A DNA stretch of 8,475 nucleotides. Origin: Treponema sp. (GTDB lineage: Bacteria > Spirochaetota > Spirochaetia > Treponematales > UBA12059). Numbering within the stretch: the first letter of the stretch is position 1; every line of letters begins with the position of its first letter. A program made the translations under genes and the position numbers. Under the pieces are notes generated by a model. That model saw only the letters and a program-made list of their open reading frames with translations, made no database searches and had not been told where the DNA came from. The stretch covers positions 1 to 8,475 of the forward strand of contig JAAYUR010000307.1 in NCBI GenBank assembly GCA_012517645.1, in the 5' to 3' direction. This document shows, one piece after another, positions 1-4,789 of the stretch.

Positions 1-1
1 C

Positions 2-997
2 CCCCCCGGCGGCGCCTACCTGAACGTGGACGAAGGAGAGCAGGTCAAGGCCGGCCGTACCTTGGGCAAGACGCTCAAGGAAAGCGCCAAGGCCATGGAC
101 ATCACCGGCGGTCTGCCCCGGGTCAGCGAGCTCTTCGAGGCCCGCAAGCCCAAGACGCCCGCCGTCCTGGCCACGGTCTCCGGCACGGTGGCCTTCCGGG
201 GCATCGTGAAGGGGAAGCGGGTCATCGTGGTCCGGGACCTGTTCAACAAGGAGTGCAAGCACCTCGTTCCCATGGGCAGAAGGCTCCTGGTGCGCGACGG
301 GGACACGGTGGAAGCGGGGGACAAGCTCTGCGACGGCAACCAGAACCCCCACGACATCATGATGATCCTGGGCGAACACGCCTGCCAGCGCTTCCTGATG
401 GACGAGGTCCAGCAGGTCTACCGACTCCAGGGCGTGACCATCAACGACAAGCACATCGGCGTCATCGTGCGCCAGATGATGAAGAAGGTGGAGATCGTCC
501 AGCCCGGGGATACGCGCTTCATCTACGGCCAGCAGGTGGACAAGTACAAGTTCCACGAAGAGAACCGGCGCGTCCTGGACGAGGGAGGCCAACCCGCGGT
601 GGGCCGGCCTCTCCTGCTGGGCATCACCCGGGCCTCCCTTAAGATCGACTCCTTCTTCGCGGCGGCCTCCTTCCAGGAGACCACCCGGGTCCTCACGGAC
701 GCGGCGATCGCGGGCGCCTCGGACAGCCTCCGGGGCTTGAAGGAGAACGTGATCATAGGCCACCTGATCCCGGCGGGGACGGGCATGAAGAAGTACCGGG
801 ACATCCGCCTGTCCGATGCCGAGCACGACGACCTGGACGCCTACGTGGAGGAGATCCTGGAAAAACGCCGCAAGGAGAAGGAGCTCCAGCCCCTCATGGC
901 CCTGGAGGACCGGGCGGACCTGAACGACGCGATCTTCGACGAGGATACCGCCTTCGACGACGACGAGGGCTTCTCGCCGGTCGACGAAGAGGAATGA
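2..997 (+). CDS. rpoC: DNA-directed RNA polymerase subunit beta' (C-terminal part, 5' end outside window)
   Basis: This is the C-terminal 331 residues of beta', the RNA polymerase subunit that carries the catalytic magnesium site elsewhere in the chain. The frame is open from base 2, before any possible start codon, so the gene enters the window from the left. Recognisable conserved blocks are DITGGLPRVSELFEAR (about residues 33-48 of the visible part), NPHDIMMILGEHA, VYRLQGVTINDKHIGVIVRQM, GDTRFIYGQQVDKYKF, ASFQETTRVLTDAAIAG and LRGLKENVIIGHLIPAGTG. The last blocks belong to the conserved C-terminal region that closes the main channel and contacts omega. The protein ends in a strongly acidic tail of roughly 30 residues, DEDTAFDDDEGFSPVDEEE. 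The stop codon at 995-997 lies inside the first intergenic stem. The gene is normally the last of rpoBC, followed by rpsL, as here. Identification is secure; only the start is missing. Confidence 0.98.
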   Translation, partial: PPGGAYLNVDEGEQVKAGRTLGKTLKESAKAMDITGGLPRVSELFEARKPKTPAVLATVSGTVAFRGIVKGKRVIVVRDLFNKECKHLVPMGRRLLVRDGDTVEAGDKLCDGNQNPHDIMMILGEHACQRFLMDEVQQVYRLQGVTINDKHIGVIVRQMMKKVEIVQPGDTRFIYGQQVDKYKFHEENRRVLDEGGQPAVGRPLLLGITRASLKIDSFFAAASFQETTRVLTDAAIAGASDSLRGLKENVIIGHLIPAGTGMKKYRDIRLSDAEHDDLDAYVEEILEKRRKEKELQPLMALEDRADLNDAIFDEDTAFDDDEGFSPVDEEE

Positions 998-1069
998 CGT
1001 CGCTTCGCTCCGTCATTCCTCTTCGTGCAACGAAGCAAGGCGGGACGTGGTCCCGCCCTGCTTCGTCGA
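981..1069 (+). repeat. Paired stem-loops at the end of rpoC, able to refold as a four-way junction
   Basis: Two long inverted repeats lie back to back. Stem 1 pairs 984-999 with 1011-1026 (16 bp, 11-base loop) and includes the rpoC stop codon. Stem 2 pairs 1030-1046 with 1050-1066 (17 positions, one A-C mismatch, loop GTG). Both share the outer six bases acgaag/cttcgt, so 1021-1026 can also pair with 1030-1035 around the loop GCA, and 981-989 with 1061-1069. The alternative fold is then a junction of four helices with no unpaired junction bases. No T-tract follows either stem. A role in ending or stabilising the rpoBC transcript is inferred. Confidence 0.7.
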
Positions 1070-1110
1070 GTTCTCCCCCGGGGTTGCGTCGCCGAGGCTT
1101 GCTTCGGAGC

Positions 1111-1137
1111 CGTCAGGCCGGCTTCGCCGGCCTGACG
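1111..1137 (+). repeat. Perfect 12-bp stem-loop with TTC loop before the rpsL promoter
   Basis: Bases 1111-1122 are the exact reverse complement of 1126-1137, with a three-base loop TTC. It ends 8 bases before the predicted -35 box of the rpsL promoter. No T-run follows, so it is not a standard intrinsic terminator. It is the third strong stem in the rpoC-rpsL gap. A weaker 6-bp hairpin (1092-1107, one G-T pair) lies between it and the preceding pair. Confidence 0.65.
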
Positions 1138-1145
1138 CGGACGGG

Positions 1146-1175
1146 TTGACACGGGGGGGGCTTGGATTCTATTGT
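1146..1175 (+). promoter_or_regulatory. Predicted sigma-70-type promoter of rpsL-rpsG
   Basis: A perfect -35 box TTGACA (1146-1151) is followed after 18 bp by TATTGT (1170-1175), which matches TATAAT at four of six positions. Transcription would begin near 1182, giving a leader of about 100 nt before rpsL. The spacer contains eight consecutive G (1153-1160). Its position after a stem-loop cluster and before a ribosomal protein operon fits a real promoter, but the weak -10 and 18-bp spacing leave doubt. Confidence 0.6.
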
Positions 1176-1183
1176 GATGGTCC

Positions 1184-1259
1184 GCGCGCCCTCGGGCGTG
1201 CCGGATTCAATTACTACTTCGCGTACCGAATTCTTGAACCGGGCGATGCTGACGCCCGG
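1184..1259 (+). promoter_or_regulatory. Structured 5' leader of rpsL with competing stems
   Basis: Three stems are visible. Stem A pairs 1184-1190 with 1195-1201 (7 bp including one G-T, loop CTCG). Stem B pairs 1201-1210 with 1234-1242 (9 bp with one bulged A at 1205). Stem C pairs 1239-1245 with 1253-1259 (7 bp, perfect, loop of 7). B overlaps C at 1239-1242 and touches A at 1201, so A plus C and B are alternatives. C ends 6 bases before the AGGAG ribosome-binding site (1266-1270). This layout could serve feedback control by a ribosomal protein; that function is inferred from position only. Confidence 0.4.
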
Positions 1260-1280
1260 ACGAACAGGAGAACGAGCGTA

Positions 1281-1658
1281 ATGCCTACGATCAACCAGTT
1301 GATACGCCTGGGTCGAAAGAAGAACGTCTGGAAGACCAAGGCCCCGGCCCTCCACGAGTGCCCCCAGAAGCGCGGCGTCTGCACCCGCGTGATGACGGTC
1401 ACTCCGAAGAAGCCGAACTCCGCCCTGCGGAAGGTGGCCCGCGTCCGTCTGGCCAGCACCGGAGTGGAAGTCACCGCCTATATCCCCGGCGTCGGCCACA
1501 ACCTCCAGGAACACTCGGTGGTCCTCATCCGCGGAGGCCGCGTCAAGGACCTCCCGGGCGTTCGCTACCACATCATCCGCGGCGCCAAGGATACCCTGGG
1601 AGTCGCCGACCGCAAGAAGGGCCGGTCCAAGTACGGCGCCAAGCGGCCTAAGGCGTAA
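1281..1658 (+). CDS. rpsL: Small ribosomal subunit protein S12
   Basis: S12 sits at the decoding centre of the 30S subunit and helps control accuracy. The 125-residue product starts MPTINQLIRLGRKKNVWKTK and carries the family's fixed blocks PALHECPQKRGVCTRV (about 23-37), TPKKPNSALRKV (41-52), GHNLQEHSVVLIRGGRVKD (72-90) and the ending SKYGAKRPKA. The lysines altered in streptomycin-resistant mutants of other bacteria (E. coli K43 and K88) are present as K43 and K89, so the visible sequence is of the sensitive type. The ATG at 1281 was chosen because the protein begins exactly there in the family and AGGAG lies 10 bases upstream; the frame stays open further 5' but that part has no S12 similarity. 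Oddity: RVRLASTGVEV has one more residue than RVRLTNGFEV of E. coli, which explains 125 rather than 124 residues. It is followed 11 bases later by rpsG. Confidence 0.98.
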   Translation: MPTINQLIRLGRKKNVWKTKAPALHECPQKRGVCTRVMTVTPKKPNSALRKVARVRLASTGVEVTAYIPGVGHNLQEHSVVLIRGGRVKDLPGVRYHIIRGAKDTLGVADRKKGRSKYGAKRPKA

Positions 1659-1669
1659 GGGGGACGGAT

Positions 1670-2140
1670 ATGGGTCGCAAGAAGAAGACCGAGGATCGCG
1701 GGCACCAGCCCGATCCCAAGTACAACAGCGTAACCGTCACCCGTTTCGTCTGCCGGATGATGTGGGAGGGCAAGAAGGCCACCTGCTCCCGGATCATGAA
1801 CGACTCCATGGCCATCCTCCAGGAAAAGTCCGGGGTTCCCGCCCTGGACGCCTTCCTGAAGGCCCTGGACAACGTGAAGCCCCTGGTGGAAGTGAAGTCC
1901 CGCCGCGTCGGCGGCGCCACGTACCAGGTACCCATCGAAATCCGGGAAGTTCGCCGGGAAGCCCTGGCCATGCGCTGGATCCTGGCCGCGGCCCGGGGCC
2001 GGTCCGGCAAGTCCATGGCCGAGCGGCTTTCCGCGGAGCTCCTGGACGCCTTCAACAACACGGGCACCGCCGTGAAGAAGAAGGAAGACACCCACCGGAT
2101 GGCCGAGGCCAACAAGGCCTTCGCGCACTACCGGTGGTGA
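1670..2140 (+). CDS. rpsG: Small ribosomal subunit protein S7
   Basis: S7 is a primary binder of the 3' major domain of 16S rRNA and starts assembly of the 30S head. The 156 residues match the usual family length. Visible landmarks are QPDPKYNSVTVTRFV near the N-terminus, the beta-hairpin VKSRRVGGATYQVPIEI (about 75-91), RWILAAARGRSGKSMAERLS (102-121) and KKKEDTHRMAEANKAFAHYRW at the end. AAGGGGG (1657-1663), overlapping the rpsL stop codon, is the ribosome-binding site, 6 bases from ATG. rpsL and rpsG are clearly co-transcribed. In E. coli S7 represses its own operon by binding the rpsL-rpsG spacer; here that spacer is only 11 bp, so any such control would have to act elsewhere, perhaps on the rpsL leader. 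fusA, the usual next gene, is absent. Confidence 0.98.
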   Translation: MGRKKKTEDRGHQPDPKYNSVTVTRFVCRMMWEGKKATCSRIMNDSMAILQEKSGVPALDAFLKALDNVKPLVEVKSRRVGGATYQVPIEIREVRREALAMRWILAAARGRSGKSMAERLSAELLDAFNNTGTAVKKKEDTHRMAEANKAFAHYRW

Positions 2141-2143
2141 TCT

Positions 2144-2172
2144 CGTCAAGCGGCACCTCGTGCCGTTTGACG
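2144..2172 (+). repeat. 13-bp stem-loop with CTC loop, 3 bases after rpsG
   Basis: Bases 2144-2156 pair with 2160-2172 over 13 positions, with one G-T pair and a three-base loop CTC. It begins 3 bases after the rpsG stop and is not followed by a T-run. It is the first of a series of strong stems in the rpsG-tuf gap. A transcript-end or RNA-stabilising role is inferred. Confidence 0.65.
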
Positions 2173-2174
2173 GT

Positions 2175-2203
2175 CCGGTTTCCGGCCTGCGGCCGGAAAC
2201 CGG
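2175..2203 (+). repeat. Perfect 13-bp stem-loop with TGC loop
   Basis: Bases 2175-2187 are the exact reverse complement of 2191-2203, around the loop TGC. Only two bases separate it from the previous stem. Its core ggccgg resembles that of the stem at 1111-1137 in the rpoC-rpsL gap. No T-run follows. Confidence 0.65.
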
Positions 2204-2208
2204 CTGCC

Positions 2209-2233
2209 CGAGACGACGCATTGCGCCGTCTCG
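2209..2233 (+). repeat. Stem-loop with ATT loop, third in the rpsG-tuf series
   Basis: Bases 2209-2219 pair with 2223-2233: seven pairs, an A-C mismatch (2216/2226), then three pairs closing the loop ATT. It is followed by ctggatgttttggg, which contains four T but about 8 bases away, so it is a poor intrinsic terminator at best. Confidence 0.55.
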
Positions 2234-2249
2234 CTGGATGTTTTGGGCG

Positions 2250-2269
2250 AGGGCCCGCCGGCGGGCTCT
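2250..2269 (+). promoter_or_regulatory. GC-rich palindrome touching the tuf promoter
   Basis: Bases 2253-2266 form the perfect 14-bp palindrome gcccgccggcgggc. Outer pairs (one G-T) extend it to 2250-2269, so that its right edge reaches the -35 box of the tuf promoter. As DNA it could be an operator. As RNA from rpsG read-through it could fold, followed by TCTTGT, into a weak terminator. The sequence cannot distinguish the two. Confidence 0.4.
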
Positions 2270-2297
2270 TGTCAAGATTCGGGTCCGCCGATATAAT
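2269..2297 (+). promoter_or_regulatory. Strong predicted sigma-70-type promoter of tuf
   Basis: TTGTCA (2269-2274, five of six matches to TTGACA) and a perfect TATAAT (2292-2297) are separated by exactly 17 bp. Transcription would start near 2304, giving a leader of about 53 nt ahead of tuf. This is the best promoter match in the window and suits a gene whose product is among the most abundant in a cell. The leader ends in AGGAGG (2344-2349), 7 bases before the tuf ATG. Confidence 0.8.
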
Positions 2298-2356
2298 GCC
2301 CTGTCCCCAAAGGCGCGAGCTGGATCGTTCCGCATATAGTTAGAGGAGGAAGTTCA

Positions 2357-3547
2357 ATGGCCAAAGAGAAATTCGAGCGTACCAAACCTCATATGAACGT
2401 CGGTACGATCGGCCACATCGACCACGGCAAGACCACCCTTAGTGCCGCCATCACCATGTACTGCGCCAGGAAGTTCGGCGACAAGGTGATGAAGTACGAC
2501 GATATCGACAACGCCCCGGAAGAGAAGGCCCGCGGCATCACCATCAACACCCGGCACCTGGAGTATCAGTCGACCAAGCGGCACTATGCCCATATCGACT
2601 GCCCCGGCCACGCCGACTACATCAAGAACATGATCACCGGAGCCGCCCAGATGGACGGCGCGGTCCTGGTCGTGTCCGCCCCGGACTCCGTAATGCCCCA
2701 GACCCGCGAGCACGTCCTGCTCGCACGCCAGGTGGGCGTGCCCTCCGTCCTGGTCTTCCTGAACAAGGTCGACCTGGTGGACGACGCGGAGCTCCTCGAG
2801 CTGGTGGAGCAGGAGATCATCGACCTCCTCAACTTCTACGGCTTCCCCGGGGACAAGACCCCCATCATCAAGGGTTCCGCCTTCAAGGCCATGTCCGAGC
2901 CGGACAACGCCGAGGCCACCAAGTGCATCCAGGAGCTCCTGGACGCCATGGACTCCTTCTTCCCGGATCCCGAGCGCCTCACGGACAAGCCCTTCCTGAT
3001 GCCCATCGAGGACGTCTTCACCATCTCCGGCCGCGGCACCGTCGTGACGGGCCGCGTCGAGCGCGGGATCATCAAGGTGGGAGAGACCGTCGAGATCGTC
3101 GGGATCAAGCCGACCAAGAGCACCGTCGTAACCGGCGTTGAGATGTTCAACAAGCTCCTGGACGAGGGTCAGGCGGGCGACAACATCGGTACCCTCCTGC
3201 GGGGCATCGAGAAGAAGGACGTCGAGCGCGGCCAGGTTCTGGCCAAGCCGGGTTCCATCACCCCCCACACCAAGTTCCGGGGCCAGATCTACTGCCTCAG
3301 CAAGGACGAGGGCGGCCGCCACTCCCCGTTCTTCTCGGGCTACCGGCCCCAGTTCTACTTCCGCACCACGGACATCACCGGTTCCGTCAAGCTGCCCGAA
3401 GGCCGCGAGATGGTCATGCCCGGGGACAACACCGAGATCGAGGTGGAGCTGATCTACCCCATCGCCATGGAGAAGGGGCTCAAGTTCGCCATCCGCGAAG
3501 GCGGGCGGACCGTGGCCTCCGGCCAGGTCATCGAGGTTCTTAACTAG
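2357..3547 (+). CDS. tuf: Translation elongation factor Tu
   Basis: EF-Tu is the GTPase that brings aminoacyl-tRNA to the ribosomal A site. The 396-residue product has the usual length and three domains. GTP-binding motifs are GHIDHGKT (19-26, P-loop, with I where V is usual), RGITIN with T62 (switch I), DCPGH (81-85, switch II with catalytic H85), NKVD (136-139) and GSAFKA (173-178, usually GSALKA). Domains 2 and 3 follow, with EDVFTISGRGTVVTGRVERG, GGRHSPFFSGYRPQFYFRTTD and the C-terminal IREGGRTVASGQVIEVLN. The start is fixed by homology (MAKEKFERTKPHMNVGTIGH) and by AGGAGG 7 bases upstream. It has its own strong promoter and its own terminator, which would let it be made in excess over the ribosomal proteins around it. 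The sequence resembles EF-Tu of Treponema-type spirochaetes. No defect is visible. Confidence 0.99.
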   Translation: MAKEKFERTKPHMNVGTIGHIDHGKTTLSAAITMYCARKFGDKVMKYDDIDNAPEEKARGITINTRHLEYQSTKRHYAHIDCPGHADYIKNMITGAAQMDGAVLVVSAPDSVMPQTREHVLLARQVGVPSVLVFLNKVDLVDDAELLELVEQEIIDLLNFYGFPGDKTPIIKGSAFKAMSEPDNAEATKCIQELLDAMDSFFPDPERLTDKPFLMPIEDVFTISGRGTVVTGRVERGIIKVGETVEIVGIKPTKSTVVTGVEMFNKLLDEGQAGDNIGTLLRGIEKKDVERGQVLAKPGSITPHTKFRGQIYCLSKDEGGRHSPFFSGYRPQFYFRTTDITGSVKLPEGREMVMPGDNTEIEVELIYPIAMEKGLKFAIREGGRTVASGQVIEVLN

Positions 3548-3560
3548 GTTCGGGATTGCG

Positions 3561-3595
3561 GGCGCGCGGCCCTGATCGGCCGCGCGCCTTGTTCT
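3561..3595 (+). terminator. Intrinsic terminator or attenuator after tuf
   Basis: Bases 3561-3571 are the exact reverse complement of 3578-3588 (11 bp, nearly all G-C) with a loop of six, ctgatc. TTGTTCTT (3588 onward, T at five of the seven bases 3589-3595) follows at once. It begins 13 bases after the tuf stop codon. It is the only hairpin in the window with a proper T-rich tail. Since no promoter is visible before rpsJ, it may work as a partial terminator. Confidence 0.75.
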
Positions 3596-3798
3596 TCGGA
3601 GACCGACGCGAGACGTTCGGATCCGAAGGAGCGCTCCTTCCGGGAGGTTGGGGCGTGGTTCGTCCAGGCGCGGCCGTCCAAGACGGTTCGGCCTGAAGGT
3701 TTTGCGGGGGCCCAATCCCCCGCGGCTTCCGGTCCCCGGAGCACGCCCTCCCGGGAACGGCACGAAAGGGCCGGAAGCAAGAGATCTTTGGAGGAAGC
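3596..3798 (+). promoter_or_regulatory. S10-operon leader region with palindromes and no visible -10 box
   Basis: This region contains no gene. It holds two overlapping perfect palindromes, ttcggatccgaa (3616-3627) and gaaggagcgctccttc (3625-3640). It also has a small hairpin with loop CAA (3674-3686), a 7-bp stem 3704-3710/3717-3723, and an 8-bp long-range pair 3725-3732/3771-3778. No TA dinucleotide occurs between 3596 and the rpsJ start, so no TATAAT-like box is possible. In E. coli the S10 leader mediates autogenous control by L4; a comparable role here is only an inference. The stretch ends in GGAGG (3790-3794), the rpsJ ribosome-binding site. Confidence 0.4.
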
Positions 3799-4104
3799 AT
3801 GAAAGACAGGATCCGCGTAAGGCTCAGGGGGTTCGACGTCCGTCTGATCGACGACTCCGCTCGCTCGATCGTGACGACGGTCCAGAAGGCGGGCGCGAAG
3901 GTCGCGGGACCCATCCCGTTGCCTACCCGAATCAACAAGTACACGGTCCTACGGTCCCCGCACGTGCACAAGAAATCGCGGGAACAGTTCGAGATGAGAA
4001 CCCACAAGCGCCTCATCGACATCATGGATCCGACCGCCGACGTTATGGACGCGTTGATGAAGCTGGAGCTTCCCGCGGGCGTCGACGTGGAGATCAAGCA
4101 GTAA
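3799..4104 (+). CDS. rpsJ: Small ribosomal subunit protein S10 (NusE)
   Basis: S10 is part of the 30S head. In other bacteria it also acts as NusE, which binds NusB in rRNA antitermination and NusG in linking transcription to translation. The product is 101 residues, close to the usual 102-103. It starts MKDRIRVRLRGFDVRLIDDS and contains the family blocks AGAKVAGPIPLPTRINKYTVLRS (about 31-53, the extended loop that reaches into the ribosome), SREQFEMRTHKRLIDI (60-75) and the C-terminal strand LPAGVDVEIKQ. The ATG is supported by GGAGG four bases upstream and by alignment to the family. It is the first gene of the S10 operon, as in most bacteria, and rplC follows after 43 bp. Confidence 0.98.
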   Translation: MKDRIRVRLRGFDVRLIDDSARSIVTTVQKAGAKVAGPIPLPTRINKYTVLRSPHVHKKSREQFEMRTHKRLIDIMDPTADVMDALMKLELPAGVDVEIKQ

Positions 4105-4147
4105 ACGCCCGGTTACGTACCGAAGCGTTCAACGCTAGGAGCATCGA

Positions 4148-4780
4148 ATGATCGGAATCATCGGACAGAAGATCGGCATGACCCAGGTCTTCGACGAGAC
4201 GGGCAAGATCACTCCCGTCACCGTCCTCAAGATCGCCCCCAACGTGGTGGTCGGCCGCAAGGACAAGGAAACTTTCGGGTACGAAGCCGTGGTCTTCGGA
4301 TTCTTCGACATAAAGAAGAAGAACCTGACGAAGCCCTACGCCGGACAGTTTCCGGAGGGCGTGGCTCCCACCCGCATCATCCGGGAGTCCAAGGATTTCC
4401 AGGGGGATGTCGAGGTCGGAAAGAGCGTGGGCGTGGAGTACTTCCAGGACGTGCGCTTCGTGGACGTCTCCGCGAACACCAAGGGCAAGGGCTTCCAGGG
4501 CGTCGTGAAGCGCTGGGGTTTCGGGGGCGGACGGGCCACCCACGGGTCCAAGTTCCACCGGGAGCCCGGCTCCACCGGACAGCGGACCTACCCGCACAAG
4601 ACCTTCAAGAACGTCAAGCTTCCCGGCCGCATGGGTAACGAGAAGGTGACGGTCCTGAACCTCAAGGTGGTCCGGGTGGATCCCGAGAACGGGATTCTCC
4701 TGGTTCGCGGCGCCGTCCCCGGTCCGCGGAACTGCGCCGTCACGGTGCGTCCCGCGGTAAAGAAAATGAAGCGAGGGTAG
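4148..4780 (+). CDS. rplC: Large ribosomal subunit protein L3
   Basis: L3 is one of the two proteins that start 50S assembly, and its long loop reaches the peptidyl transferase centre. The 210-residue product begins MIGIIGQKIGMTQVFDETGK, a family signature, and has SKGKGFQGVVKRWGF-like sequence (NTKGKGFQGVVKRWGFGGG, 110-128), ATHGSKFHREPGSTGQ (130-145) and MGNEKVTVLNLKVVRVD (162-178). The loop reads GQRTYPHKTFKN, so the glutamine methylated by PrmB in E. coli (Q150) is not present at the aligned position. Most bacteria outside the proteobacteria also lack it. AGGAG (4137-4141) lies 6 bases before the ATG. The product ends in a basic KKMKRG tail. rplD follows nine bases after the stop, or directly abuts it if its earlier GTG is used. 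Confidence 0.98.
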   Translation: MIGIIGQKIGMTQVFDETGKITPVTVLKIAPNVVVGRKDKETFGYEAVVFGFFDIKKKNLTKPYAGQFPEGVAPTRIIRESKDFQGDVEVGKSVGVEYFQDVRFVDVSANTKGKGFQGVVKRWGFGGGRATHGSKFHREPGSTGQRTYPHKTFKNVKLPGRMGNEKVTVLNLKVVRVDPENGILLVRGAVPGPRNCAVTVRPAVKKMKRG

Positions 4781-4789
4781 GTGACCGAG

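Noticed and set aside
981..1069. Cloverleaf-like fold considered as a tRNA or tmRNA
   Set aside because: There is no TTC-type T loop, no anticodon arm with a seven-base loop, no CCA end, and the left part codes for the rpoC tail.
1047..1280. In-frame extension upstream of rpsL giving a 203-residue product
   Set aside because: S12 begins at 1281 in all comparable proteins. The upstream part covers stem-loops, promoter and leader and has no similarity to S12.
2141..2356. Possible remnant of fusA
   Set aside because: No GTPase motif (GHxDxGKT, DTPGHxDF) or EF-G C-terminal sequence is seen in any frame; the gap is filled by stem-loops, a promoter and the tuf leader.
2354..3763. 469-codon open frame on the - strand opposite tuf
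   Set aside because: It is a mirror of the codon bias of a GC-rich gene. Its product is low-complexity (many HGL, VLG and DGD runs), has no recognisable domain, and tuf accounts fully for the + strand.
4590..4601. Loss of the PrmB-methylated glutamine in L3 as an unusual change
   Set aside because: The aligned position differs from glutamine in most bacteria outside proteobacteria, so it is expected here.
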